Source of the DNA: a virus | Reading direction: 5' to 3' (one strand) | IMG/VR virus record: IMGVR_UViG_3300025652_000041 | Span: 1-64,000 of that record | DNA: 64,000 bases | In this document: positions 49,640-58,355 of the stretch, one piece after another | How the letters are laid out: every line of letters begins with the position of its first letter | Position numbering within the stretch: position 1 is the first letter of the stretch | Position numbers and translations under genes: made by a program | The notes under the pieces: generated by a model | The model's database searches: none | What the model saw: only the letters and a program-made list of their open reading frames with translations | What the model was told of the DNA's origin: nothing

Positions 49640-51386
49640 GAATTTCACCCAATACCTGATCGAAGAAGATCGTGAAGTTTATTTTACCTTTGGTAGAATG
49701 AATCCTCCTACTATTGGTCACGGTAAAGTGATGGATGTACTTGCCAAGAAGTCTGGTAAATCAGACTATAAAGTATATGTCTCACAATCACAGAATCCCA
49801 AGAAAGATCCCCTATCCTACACAGATAAAGTGAAACATGTACGTAAGATGTTTCCTAAACATGCACGTCAAGTAATGTTAGATAAGGATGTCAAGTCCGT
49901 ATTTGATATTGCAGTAAAACTATACGATCAAGGTTATACTAAGATCAACATGGTTGTTGGTGCAGACCGTATACGTGAGTTCGATGTATTGTTGAATAAG
50001 TACAACGGTACAAAGGCACGTCATGGTTTCTACAATTTCAAGAAAATCAACATTGTCTCTGCGGGTGAACGTGATCCTGATGCGACTGGTGTTGAAGGTA
50101 TGTCTGCGTCTAAACAACGTGAGAATGCAGCAAAGAATGACTTCGTTACATTTGCACAAGGTGTACCGAAAGGAATGTCCGATAAAGATACACGGAAGTT
50201 GTTCAATGATGTTCGGAAGGGAATGGGTCTCAAGGAAGAGTTTGAATTCAAGAATCACATTGAACTGGAAACTGTTTCTGAAACAAGAGAACAGTATGTT
50301 CAAGGTGAATTGTTTAAAGTAGGTGACACTGTTGTTATCAAAGAAAGCGATGAAATAGGAACTGTATCTGTATTGGGTGCTAACTATGTTATCGTGGAAA
50401 CAGATAACGGTAAGTTGCGCAAATGGTTAGATGCTGTAGAACTACTAGAGAAACAAGACTCAGATATCAAAGATCGTAAAGGTACACAACCTGCACGTTA
50501 TCACTCGGGACTGAAGAAGTCCACCAAAGTTGCACGTGATGCACACTTCAAGAAACACGGTAAGAAAGCAGACGATGATGACTCTGCATACAAACCCGCT
50601 CCAGGCGATGCAACAGCAAAGACCAAACCTTCTAAGTACACCAAACAGTTCAAAGACATGTATGAAGAAGTATCTCAGAAAGAACTCAATGACCTTGAAA
50701 AGTTTGCTGACCGACTACTGAACAAGTTTGATGTGGATATCGAATTTACTCGTCACTTCAAAGACCGTATGAATGACAAACGAAACAAACCTGCTATTAG
50801 TGTTGACGAGTTAGAACGTCTGTTCAAGAAGATGGCTGATAACAAGGGTAAGAAGATTAAGAAACACGGTAACAGTGAAGCGATCCTCAAGGATATGCAG
50901 TCTGACCTGAACCTACCTGTAGTTATCAACTGGAAGAACGGCGAGTTCGAAGTTGTTAACAAAACAATTATGCGTAAGAAAGCATTCAAGTCACCTGATC
51001 CCGAACTGAAGTATGAGTCTGTCGAAGAAGACATGGCTCCTCGTTGGATGAAGGATATGATCGGGTCTAAACTCAGTCCTAAAAAATACCAACATGCACT
51101 GGATGTTCTTAGTAAGATCATTGACCGTAAGAAGAAAGAAACCGGCGGTAACCTTAGACACGGTGTTGTTTATTATGCTGGCCAGGTTGCAAAACAGTAT
51201 GACGGTGTTGACGCTAGGAATCTCGCTAAAGCATATGAGAAGAGTGTTAAAGAAGCGACTGATCCTGTAGATGCTGCCTCTCAGAAGATTGAACGTGAGA
51301 AAGAGACTGATAAGAAGAAACACGACCGTATTCTAGACCGTGCAAGACTCGCTCGCGCAAGACAAAAGAATAGGCAAACTAAATGA
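49629..51386 (+). CDS. Multidomain head protein with cytidylyltransferase domain
   Basis: About 585 residues from GTG 49629 (GTG 49620 also possible). Leader PIKNFTQYLIEEDR with a likely cut after LIE. Residues 15-170: nucleotidyltransferase (FGRMNPPTIGHGK with the HxGH-like TIGH, MVVGADRIREF, GVEGMSASKQREN as the ISSTxxR-like box). Then linker segments (SETREQ, ARYHSGLKKSTK, SKYTKQFKDMYEEVSQ), a middle domain (FTRHFKDRMNDKRN) and a basic tail (RILDRARLARARQKNRQTK). Several Glu-rich junctions (LKEE, YEEV, VEED, VKEA) may be prohead-protease sites, so it may be a polyprotein. Substrate unknown. Confidence 0.65.
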   Translation: MPIKNFTQYLIEEDREVYFTFGRMNPPTIGHGKVMDVLAKKSGKSDYKVYVSQSQNPKKDPLSYTDKVKHVRKMFPKHARQVMLDKDVKSVFDIAVKLYDQGYTKINMVVGADRIREFDVLLNKYNGTKARHGFYNFKKINIVSAGERDPDATGVEGMSASKQRENAAKNDFVTFAQGVPKGMSDKDTRKLFNDVRKGMGLKEEFEFKNHIELETVSETREQYVQGELFKVGDTVVIKESDEIGTVSVLGANYVIVETDNGKLRKWLDAVELLEKQDSDIKDRKGTQPARYHSGLKKSTKVARDAHFKKHGKKADDDDSAYKPAPGDATAKTKPSKYTKQFKDMYEEVSQKELNDLEKFADRLLNKFDVDIEFTRHFKDRMNDKRNKPAISVDELERLFKKMADNKGKKIKKHGNSEAILKDMQSDLNLPVVINWKNGEFEVVNKTIMRKKAFKSPDPELKYESVEEDMAPRWMKDMIGSKLSPKKYQHALDVLSKIIDRKKKETGGNLRHGVVYYAGQVAKQYDGVDARNLAKAYEKSVKEATDPVDAASQKIEREKETDKKKHDRILDRARLARARQKNRQTK

Positions 51387-51655
51387 TTAATTTTAAAAAA
51401 TACCTTGCCGAAGGGCGGTATTCAGTGTATGATACACTTGACGTTAAAGAAGGATCGGATGGCATTGCAGCTAAGTCAAAGAAGTCTGGTATCTCGGTAG
51501 ATACACTGAAGAAAGTATATAACCGTGGTGTTGCTGCATGGAAGACGGGTCACCGTCCTGGCACTACCCCGCAACAATGGGGACACGCAAGAGTCAATGC
51601 GTTCATCGTCAAAAAGAAGAAAGGCAATTTAAACCACGATAAGGATCTTGCATAA
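51383..51655 (+). CDS. DUF5824-like head protein with targeting peptide, 90 aa
   Basis: Begins INFKKYLAEGRYSV, cut expected after YLAE. The core KSGISVDTLKKVYNRGVAAW, then KTGHRPGTTPQQWGHARVN, is a widespread phage family (DUF5824 by memory). A small packaged protein of unknown role. Overlaps the preceding gene by 4 bases. Confidence 0.7.
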   Translation: MINFKKYLAEGRYSVYDTLDVKEGSDGIAAKSKKSGISVDTLKKVYNRGVAAWKTGHRPGTTPQQWGHARVNAFIVKKKKGNLNHDKDLA

Positions 51656-51656
51656 T

Positions 51657-51974
51657 ATGAAAACATTTCAACAAATCAGAGAGAAACGCGAAGTAGTCAC
51701 TTTAGGTGGAACATCTAAAACAAGTGGTGAATACTATATGGGTGATGAGGGTATCAAGAAATTGGTTGACCTATCTAAAAAGAATCCCAATATCGAGTAC
51801 ACTGTTAAGTCAGATAACTACGGTGACTTCAAAGCACACTGGTTGAAGAACGGTAAGTTCGCAAAACAAACTGTTGCCAATATTAACTTCGATATGGATA
51901 AACATAAAGTACGTGGTGTACCGAAAGGTAAGACTGTCAAGGACACTATATTTGTGGTGAGGTACACTAAGTGA
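51657..51974 (+). CDS. Head-associated protein, 105 aa
   Basis: Begins MKTFQQIREKREVV, a weaker form of the targeting peptide without a clear LxE site. Basic beta-rich body (NGKFAKQTVANINFD, KDTIFVVRYTK). Four-base overlap with the next gene (GTGA). Unknown. Confidence 0.55.
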   Translation: MKTFQQIREKREVVTLGGTSKTSGEYYMGDEGIKKLVDLSKKNPNIEYTVKSDNYGDFKAHWLKNGKFAKQTVANINFDMDKHKVRGVPKGKTVKDTIFVVRYTK

Positions 51975-52873
51975 AGTCGTTTAAAGAATTGAGAGAGAAG
52001 ACTCTCACTGCCGCAGAGAAAAAGAAACGGGAAGAGATTGCAAAGGCAATTGAGAAAGATGAACCTGATATGCCAATGGACAAGAAGATGGCAATCGCAA
52101 CTGCGCAAGCAAAGAAAGTTGCGGAAGGTGCTGAGAAGTACACCGTCAAGAAAGGTAACATGACCCGTAAGGTCGATGGTGCGACTGCCGACAAGATGAA
52201 ACGACAAGGTTGGAAGTTGATTGCGACCGAAGGACTTGAAGAAGGGAAGATGAAAGACTTCCACGATATGGTAAAGAAAGGTATGACTGCTGCACAGATT
52301 GCTAAGAAGATTGGCATGAAAGAGAAAGATGTTGCCGACTTCATGAAAGGTATGAAAGAGTCGGTTGAACTTGAAGAGAAGATGAAAGATAAACCATACG
52401 AAAAACAAATCGGTATGGGTGATTCTCGTAGCGAAAAAGAAATTCGTGATCAGATTAGTGGTTTGAGCGATGGCACATTAAAGAAATGGGCAAGTAAACC
52501 AGCAGGACGTTTTGGTTCTAAGATTGCTAAATTACAAGATAAAGTGGTCGCTGCCGAGATGAAAAAGCGTGGTCTTAAAGAATCTGTCGAAGAAGCACGT
52601 AAAGACTCGTCTGCCGATTTATACTTCAACACATACTCTGCCGCAGTACAACACGCAAAAGCACAAGCAGAGAAGAAAGGTTTTGAGGTAGTAGAAGACG
52701 ATTGGTTCAACCAAGTAACTACGGGTAAAGGTAAACCTGGCCGTGGTAAGACTACACGTCATACACTGAAGTTGACTAAGAATGACAAACCAGTACGTAA
52801 AAGTCTTTCCATTCAGGTATACAACCGTGACACTGATAAGAACCCATACGAACTTAACTTTTACGTGAGTTGA
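51971..52873 (+). CDS. Head-associated polyprotein-like protein, 300 aa
   Basis: GTG start, leader MKSFKELREKTLTAAEKKKR. Three repeated Glu-rich junctions (EGLEEGKM near 91, ESVELEEKMK near 131, LKESVEEARK near 198) separate small modules, as in proteins cut by prohead protease. Modules: a KYTVKKGNMTRKVDG strand part, a helix-turn-helix-like KKGMTAAQIAKKIGMKEKDV, and a C-terminal YSAAVQHAKAQAEKKGFEVV domain with a basic loop (KGKPGRGKTTRHTLKL). Unknown function. Confidence 0.6.
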   Translation: MKSFKELREKTLTAAEKKKREEIAKAIEKDEPDMPMDKKMAIATAQAKKVAEGAEKYTVKKGNMTRKVDGATADKMKRQGWKLIATEGLEEGKMKDFHDMVKKGMTAAQIAKKIGMKEKDVADFMKGMKESVELEEKMKDKPYEKQIGMGDSRSEKEIRDQISGLSDGTLKKWASKPAGRFGSKIAKLQDKVVAAEMKKRGLKESVEEARKDSSADLYFNTYSAAVQHAKAQAEKKGFEVVEDDWFNQVTTGKGKPGRGKTTRHTLKLTKNDKPVRKSLSIQVYNRDTDKNPYELNFYVS

Positions 52874-52874
52874 T

Positions 52875-53225
52875 ATGAAGAAGTTTAATCATTACAACGA
52901 AATAGATGAACACTGCGAATGCACTGACCTGTTCGAAGACTTGGTAATAACCGAGTCCGAGTACCAAGGTAAGACGGTCAAACTTAATGACCCCATTCGT
53001 ACATCCGAGAACCCTAACAAGAAGTTCAAAGTATATGTAAAGAACGAGTCTGGTAAGGTTGTTGTGGTGAGGTTCGGTGATCCCAATATGTCAATTAAAA
53101 GGGACGATCCAAAACGAAGAAAGAGTTTTAGAGCACGACACAATTGTGCAAACCCTGGCCCAAAATGGAAAGCAAGATATTGGTCTTGTTATCAGTGGCG
53201 CGGGGGATCTAAAGTTGACAATTAG
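52875..53225 (+). CDS. Conserved head-associated protein, 116 aa
   Basis: Begins MKKFNHYNEIDEHCEC. The C-terminal half, DPNMSIKRDDPKRRKSFRAR with HNCANPGPKWKARYWSC, is highly characteristic of a conserved T4-like marine phage family, with two or three cysteines. Function unknown; gene order among head-protein genes suggests a capsid role. Confidence 0.65.
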   Translation: MKKFNHYNEIDEHCECTDLFEDLVITESEYQGKTVKLNDPIRTSENPNKKFKVYVKNESGKVVVVRFGDPNMSIKRDDPKRRKSFRARHNCANPGPKWKARYWSCYQWRGGSKVDN

Positions 53226-53233
53226 TATAAATA
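53226..53233 (+). promoter_or_regulatory. T4-type late promoter TATAAATA
   Basis: Exact match directly after the stop of the preceding gene (TAG ends 53225) and 14 bases before the next ATG. Confidence 0.75.
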
Positions 53234-53247
53234 CACCAATAGATCAA

Positions 53248-53544
53248 ATGGAATCCATGATGCCCAATAACGACACATCTAATCACCGATTAGATAGAAT
53301 TGAACTTAAAATCGATAAACTTGCCGAAGCTATGATTAGTCTCGCACGTACCGAGGAAAAGATCCTTTCTATGGAAAGAGAAAATCAAAATCACTTTGAA
53401 CGTATGAATCGATTTTCTCAGAAATTGGATTCTATTGAAACTAAAGTAAACGAAAATGCTCACACCGTGAGTATCATCAACAGACTATCATTTGTCGGTG
53501 TCGCTGCAATAATTGGCGCCATCGTTAAAATGATGTGGTTCTAA
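53248..53544 (+). CDS. XhlA-like coiled-coil protein with C-terminal membrane helix, 98 aa
   Basis: A long coiled coil (RLDRIELKIDKLAEAMISLA, FSQKLDSIETKVNENAHTV) and a final hydrophobic helix (LSFVGVAAIIGAIVKMMWF). This is the shape of XhlA-like proteins associated with phage lysis. Start is 53248; ATG 53257 or 53260 are alternatives. Next to a late promoter, which fits a lysis role, but that is inference. Confidence 0.6.
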   Translation: MESMMPNNDTSNHRLDRIELKIDKLAEAMISLARTEEKILSMERENQNHFERMNRFSQKLDSIETKVNENAHTVSIINRLSFVGVAAIIGAIVKMMWF

Positions 53545-53558
53545 AACGGAGACTAAAA

Positions 53559-54284
53559 ATGTCAAATGAACTAAAGGGTACAATGGAGGCATATTTGTCA
53601 ATGGTCTCCGAAGCAAAAAAGAAACTTGATCCAGTAAGCGATGCAGAGAACGATAAGAAGTTCAAAGATCGTAAGGACAAGGACATCGATAACGATGGAG
53701 ATGTTGATTCTTCGGACGAGTTCCTGCACAAGAAACGTGCCGCAACTGATGACGCGATTGACGGTGGTAAGAAACCTGCCAAGGGCGTGAAGGAAGAGAA
53801 GGACGAAGAGGAAGAACCTAAGAAGAAAATGCCACCCAAGAAAGATGGTGATGCAGACGAAGGTGAGACCGAAGCAGAAAAAGAAGACGATGATGCCGAA
53901 GAAGTAGAATCGGACGGTGAAGGTGACGCAAAGACACCAATTAAGAAGAAGAAGGCGACTGATACCAACCCTAAGACTTCTGATGCTACCGCAGAGATCT
54001 CTAAGATCGAATCTGTCAACCGAGTAAACACCCGTGAAGCATTCATCGAAATGTGGTCTAAGGTTGAAGAAGCTGTCAATCAGAAGAAAGGTGCAACTCC
54101 ACCCGAAGAGATTGATTCAAAAGAATCACCCAAGGGTAAAGAGTTCAAGGCAAAACACAAAGTGGATAAGATTTCCCACGATGAGTTGGAAAAGATCGAA
54201 GAACCTAAAGAACGTACTGTGAAGAAAGAAATGAAAGAGTACGAAGTCATCCGTCAAATCCTTTCTGGTAAAGCACCGGAATAA
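53559..54284 (+). CDS. Acidic/Lys-rich head-associated protein with EF-hand-like motif, 241 aa
   Basis: KGTMEAYLSMVSEAKKKLDP at the start contains a possible cut after MVSE. Residues near 42-57 read DKDIDNDGDVDSSDEF, a canonical calcium-binding EF-hand/dockerin loop. The middle is a highly charged linker (EEKDEEEEPKKKMPPKK). The C-terminus is ordered helices (EAFIEMWSKVEEAVNQKKG, EYEVIRQILSGKAPE). Possibly a packaged scaffold or polyanion-like head protein. Confidence 0.6.
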   Translation: MSNELKGTMEAYLSMVSEAKKKLDPVSDAENDKKFKDRKDKDIDNDGDVDSSDEFLHKKRAATDDAIDGGKKPAKGVKEEKDEEEEPKKKMPPKKDGDADEGETEAEKEDDDAEEVESDGEGDAKTPIKKKKATDTNPKTSDATAEISKIESVNRVNTREAFIEMWSKVEEAVNQKKGATPPEEIDSKESPKGKEFKAKHKVDKISHDELEKIEEPKERTVKKEMKEYEVIRQILSGKAPE

Positions 54285-54296
54285 CGGAGAGTAATT

Positions 54297-54605
54297 ATGC
54301 AATGTCCTAAATGGTGTAAGAATGCAGTCCCAACCTTTCGTGGTTGGGCTGACCCCAAGACAGGTGAGTTGTTTGTATCAAAACGTTTCACCCAAGATCA
54401 GATTGACGAATACAATAGTGTTTCGTTGGTAACCGAAGAAGTTGTTGTTGAAGAACCACAATTACTTCAGGAAGCGCCCGCGAACAACAAGTCTCTCGAA
54501 GACATGACTAAGACTGAACTGCAAGCAATCGCAGAACAATCCGGTGTCGAAGTAAGTAAACGAGCTACTAAGAAGACCTTACTAGAACGATTGATGCTTA
54601 AATAA
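54297..54605 (+). CDS. SAP/HeH-like domain protein, 102 aa
   Basis: N-terminal part with WCKNAVPTFRGWADPKTGEL. The C-terminus SLEDMTKTELQAIAEQSGVE, then KRATKKTLLERL, is a helix-extended-helix (SAP-like) DNA-binding motif. Overall acidic linker between. Probably the last gene of the head-associated block. Confidence 0.62.
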   Translation: MQCPKWCKNAVPTFRGWADPKTGELFVSKRFTQDQIDEYNSVSLVTEEVVVEEPQLLQEAPANNKSLEDMTKTELQAIAEQSGVEVSKRATKKTLLERLMLK

Positions 54606-54620
54606 TATATAAGGTATATC

Positions 54621-55556
54621 ATGAAATTCTATTTGCTAACCTCTAATTCTTTAGAGAGTCTCATACGCAATAGTGAAATTATACATTCTGAAGATCTGGT
54701 AGTTGTCATCAATACTCGCGATGACAACTACCGTGACTACGCAGAAGAATATTGTATAGAAAACGATCTCGAATATTATATAACCCCTTCTGATGGCACT
54801 CCTGCCACCGGCAAGAATTCTGTGATCAAGTTATTTCTGGAAAGTGACAATGATTATATGGTTCAGATAGACGGTGATGATTTTATTACTCCTCTTGGAT
54901 ATAGATTGTATAAGTCAGTATCACAACACCCAACTCCTCCCGATATGATAGTTCACTATCGACAACCAAGAATAACTACTGGATTAGATCCGGACTACAT
55001 TCTAAAATTGTGTGAAGATTTAACTAAGTTAACCGAAGAAGATATTAAACTGACCGAGTTGACATATCCCTGTGACAAATCGAATCCTCAATATGCAACC
55101 CAAGTTTATGAAACTCTCCTATGGCATTTTATGACAAGGGGACATATGGATGCGCCGACATCACACAAATGGTCTGTTGATAGAGTTGAGTTCAACCATC
55201 TCATGAACAAATTTTCTGAGGTTAAAGAATATATGACTAGAATGGTTTTCTATTCTAGAAATATCGCTAAAGAAATTCATTTCGATAAAGAACTGATAAT
55301 TGGAGAAGACACTCTACAGTTTTTGAAGGTGAAGAAAATGGCTCTTGACGGAAAATATAATGTGGTTCGTAGAAAAGAAAATCGTTACCCCACATATGTG
55401 ACAACTGAAAATGACCAATCGGTAACAAAGATCAGAAAAAATAGTTGGGAATGGATGAGACCACTTATCGATAAGATAAATATTCTCAAAGAAAGAAATG
55501 AATTACCCCAACCTCATATGTCTTTACCAGAGTTTATAGATGATACTTACGCATAA
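54621..55556 (+). CDS. Glycosyltransferase (GT2-like)
   Basis: 311 residues. GT-A pattern: VVVINTRDDNYRDYAEEY near 27-44, GKNSVIKLFLESDNDYMVQI near 64, and the metal site DGDDFITPLGY near 84-94. Middle contains a helical acceptor part (ETLLWHFMTRGH). Comparable proteins are common in marine phages. Overlaps the next gene by 17 bases. Confidence 0.7.
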   Translation: MKFYLLTSNSLESLIRNSEIIHSEDLVVVINTRDDNYRDYAEEYCIENDLEYYITPSDGTPATGKNSVIKLFLESDNDYMVQIDGDDFITPLGYRLYKSVSQHPTPPDMIVHYRQPRITTGLDPDYILKLCEDLTKLTEEDIKLTELTYPCDKSNPQYATQVYETLLWHFMTRGHMDAPTSHKWSVDRVEFNHLMNKFSEVKEYMTRMVFYSRNIAKEIHFDKELIIGEDTLQFLKVKKMALDGKYNVVRRKENRYPTYVTTENDQSVTKIRKNSWEWMRPLIDKINILKERNELPQPHMSLPEFIDDTYA

Positions 55557-55899
55557 AACATTTACAATATACGCAGCGAAGAACTATTACAATCCCACTT
55601 GTATCGATAGTGAAGAGTTCTTTAATGACATTAAAAGATTCAAGTATATAAAACGACTGTTGAATAAGTACACACTTTCTGGTGAGTTGTCGGAGAGACT
55701 GGTACTGAATCATTTGATAGTTATATTTAACTGTTGGGGATTCGAATCTGGTATTGAGATGCTTGCACTCAAGATTGATCCTCCACACTGGAATGCACTT
55801 AAACCATTCCTAATATTCTTGAAAGCAATAGACATCAACCAAGACCTGACAGGTATCAGTCTTGATCCGGTGATTGTTGAAAAACTGAGAATGATATGA
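55540..55899 (+). CDS. Conserved T4-like hypothetical protein, 119 aa
   Basis: IYAAKNYYNPTCIDSEEF, then NDIKRFKYIKRLLNKY, RLVLNHLIVIFNCWGFESG and LKPFLIFLKAI are blocks of a family I associate with marine T4-like phages. Helical; unknown function. Overlaps the next gene by 4 bases. Confidence 0.68.
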   Translation: MILTHKTFTIYAAKNYYNPTCIDSEEFFNDIKRFKYIKRLLNKYTLSGELSERLVLNHLIVIFNCWGFESGIEMLALKIDPPHWNALKPFLIFLKAIDINQDLTGISLDPVIVEKLRMI

Positions 55900-56342
55900 T
55901 ATCCCCCACAGAATCTCGATGCGGAGATTGTACCGTTTGTTGTGAGATCATGGGATATACCGGTGAGTGGAGTTTTGCAGATAAGTACAAAGAAGCTAAT
56001 AAGTATGGTGTAGTGTATGGTGAGTGGAGTTCATGCAATAAACTCTGTGAAACTGGATGTTCGATCCAAGAAGACAAACCACGTATTTGTGATGAGTTCT
56101 TCTGCCACTTCATAAAACATGATCTGGAGGATGAATATAGACCCGATAAATTCGGGTTTGTCGCACGTACCAAAAAAGGTGTCGTTGATATATTATCTAC
56201 GGATAAAACATTACCACCAGAAATACAATACGATAACAACAAAAAAATGTTAGATAACCTAATAGATGACGTGTCTTTATTTGAAGGAACACTCTACGAG
56301 GTACATCTATTTACATCACAGGGGTCGATGAAACTAAGATGA
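55896..56342 (+). CDS. YkgJ-like cysteine-cluster protein
   Basis: 148 residues with CGDCTVCCEI near 9-18 and CETGCSIQEDKPRICDEFFC near 50-69: the eight-cysteine pattern of the YkgJ family, thought to bind an iron-sulfur or zinc cluster. It directly precedes the Asn-synthetase-like gene with a 4-base overlap, suggesting a shared job. Confidence 0.78.
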   Translation: MISPTESRCGDCTVCCEIMGYTGEWSFADKYKEANKYGVVYGEWSSCNKLCETGCSIQEDKPRICDEFFCHFIKHDLEDEYRPDKFGFVARTKKGVVDILSTDKTLPPEIQYDNNKKMLDNLIDDVSLFEGTLYEVHLFTSQGSMKLR

Positions 56343-57733
56343 AATTTTTTATATGTGAAGATAATAACAAATTTTTTCAACCACCATTTTCCGTAAAGAG
56401 TTATGGCAAGTGGCATTTCTTCCATGACGATAAAGTGAAACTCTATGAGGGTAATGGTTATATTGTTCTCTATTGTGGGTACTTGATAGAAGGTGATATC
56501 GAAGGAGCTTGTGAACGATGGAGTTTCGATGATGAGAATGGTAATTTCTTTGCAATCAAATTAACCGAGTCGGAATTTGATATATCTGTCGATTACTTCC
56601 AGAATCATAAAATATTCACTGCATCAAAGTATGGTCAAGAGATTAGTAACTATCTTCCTTATATGACAATCAAAGAAGGTGATGTCTGTAGAAGTGGTCT
56701 AGAATATGACCAACATGCTCGAGAGTTTTCCGAAAAACAGAATACGACATTCTACGATCATATCAATTCCTACATTCCTCCTTATGATTATGTGGGTGAC
56801 TGTAGACGTGCATTAGAAGAAGAACAATGGACTGACCCCGAAGCACTTGCTGAATATATCCATGAATGTATGGAACAACACTCGAATCTAATTAAGTCTC
56901 GTTATGAAAACCGGTTCATCTCTTTAAGTGAGGGAATGGATTCTGCACTCCAATCCCAATATTTTCGTGATGATCCACAGTACATGTATAGTATAGATTT
57001 GTGTTATGCGGGAGAGGATGGTAAAAAATATAAGGATATAACCGCTAAGAACTTTTCTGATGTCACTAATGAAGTGATGACAGTGGATGGTTTTGGTTGG
57101 GCGACCCGAAAATTTCTGAAAGACAGTTCTACCAGATGGGCCACCATTCTACCAACAATGAAACAGATTTTTGAATCTGGAGATCCTGATATTGTACTGT
57201 ATGGTGTAAACGGTGACGAGATGTTTCTCCGTGATTTGATACCACATATGCACCTGTTGATGGTAAGTATGAAAGGAGAGGACAATCTTAAAGAATCCCT
57301 CCAAAAGAATCTGGATAAAAAGAAAGATCATTATGGTGCCAGTTATACTCTAGGAGATCATAAAACTCCCCAAACATACATCGATGCATGGATGGAAAAA
57401 TGGATTACCGAAGATATAGATTGGGATGCGGCCGAATATAACATGTTGAAACTCTTAACTCCTAAGTTATACACTCGTGCAATAAGTGCCAATAATGATG
57501 TGATTGCCGCATCACTATATAATGATAGAAGAATATACCACGAAGTTTTCAAGACATCGATGTCATTTCTTTTGGGGAATTCTATGGATTCACCTATCCA
57601 AAGAAAGATATTAGAGAAGTTCAACTACACATTTATCACACCCCATAAAGATGTCTTGTATTGTGATTATCAAGGTATTTTCAACAATATAAAAATGGCG
57701 ACACGTAGAAGAGATTTTGAACAGTTGATCTAG
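56339..57733 (+). CDS. Asparagine-synthetase-like amidotransferase
   Basis: 464 residues. The C-terminal PP-loop domain has ISLSEGMDSAL near 195-205 (the SGGxDS ATP site with Glu in place of Gly) and VLYGVNGDEMF near 286-296 (the GGDE box). The N-terminal part has the fold order of a class II glutamine amidotransferase, but the Cys2 nucleophile is missing (starts MKFF), so ammonia would come from elsewhere or the enzyme is a beta-lactam-synthetase-like adenylate former. Adjacent YkgJ protein may cooperate. Probably modifies a small molecule, peptide or sugar. Confidence 0.68.
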   Translation: MKFFICEDNNKFFQPPFSVKSYGKWHFFHDDKVKLYEGNGYIVLYCGYLIEGDIEGACERWSFDDENGNFFAIKLTESEFDISVDYFQNHKIFTASKYGQEISNYLPYMTIKEGDVCRSGLEYDQHAREFSEKQNTTFYDHINSYIPPYDYVGDCRRALEEEQWTDPEALAEYIHECMEQHSNLIKSRYENRFISLSEGMDSALQSQYFRDDPQYMYSIDLCYAGEDGKKYKDITAKNFSDVTNEVMTVDGFGWATRKFLKDSSTRWATILPTMKQIFESGDPDIVLYGVNGDEMFLRDLIPHMHLLMVSMKGEDNLKESLQKNLDKKKDHYGASYTLGDHKTPQTYIDAWMEKWITEDIDWDAAEYNMLKLLTPKLYTRAISANNDVIAASLYNDRRIYHEVFKTSMSFLLGNSMDSPIQRKILEKFNYTFITPHKDVLYCDYQGIFNNIKMATRRRDFEQLI

Positions 57734-57748
57734 TTAAATAATTTTAGG

Positions 57749-57756
57749 TATAAATA
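57749..57756 (+). promoter_or_regulatory. T4-type late promoter TATAAATA
   Basis: Exact match in a 28-base gap, 5 bases before the next ATG. If the start codon is right, the leader is extremely short. Confidence 0.75.
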
Positions 57757-57761
57757 GAAAC

Positions 57762-58355
57762 ATGGGAATATTAAAATCAGCAGCAGACCTCGTATACACG
57801 ATACGTTTCTTGAAACTGTTAGTCACACCGTTTGACAAAACAGATGCATTCAAGGCAGGTATCATAGACGAAGATGGTCAAAAGAACAAAGACTTCAACC
57901 TGAACTCTATGGATGATCGGGAAGCTTACCGTTCGTATTACACTCCGTTCCACAGACTTGTTTTCAATTTAAAACGTCTGATGGCAAAGGTGCCTGGCGG
58001 ACAGTCGGTTGTTGCACGTTATGGTGCGGCACTCGCACTCATCAAAGAACATGGTGAACTCTCTGACAAGAACTTAAACAAGATTCATACTGAGACTGGT
58101 ATTGATGTTCTGGACTGTCTCGCCGAAGAAACTAAGTGGTTTATGTTAGAAGGCAATGAACTATCGCCTGGCATATACAAAATGAAGAATGAATCAATCA
58201 CCACTAAGTGTGAAGAAATTGTGAAGAAAGGTGATCAAATTAGAATCTCAAAGACTCATCCAATCGATGAAGTACTCGGTCTACAGATTTACGAAGCAAC
58301 ACATTTGAAGTCCAACCAGAATCTATATATTACTACTGCTGAGATAACCAAATGA
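57762..58355 (+). CDS. Conserved late hypothetical protein, 197 aa
   Basis: SAADLVYTIRFLKLLVTPFD, then FHRLVFNLKRLMAKVPGG and YGAALALIKEHGELSD are blocks I recall from marine T4-like phages. Follows an exact late promoter. Probably virion-related; function unknown. Overlaps the methyltransferase gene by 4 bases. Confidence 0.65.
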   Translation: MGILKSAADLVYTIRFLKLLVTPFDKTDAFKAGIIDEDGQKNKDFNLNSMDDREAYRSYYTPFHRLVFNLKRLMAKVPGGQSVVARYGAALALIKEHGELSDKNLNKIHTETGIDVLDCLAEETKWFMLEGNELSPGIYKMKNESITTKCEEIVKKGDQIRISKTHPIDEVLGLQIYEATHLKSNQNLYITTAEITK

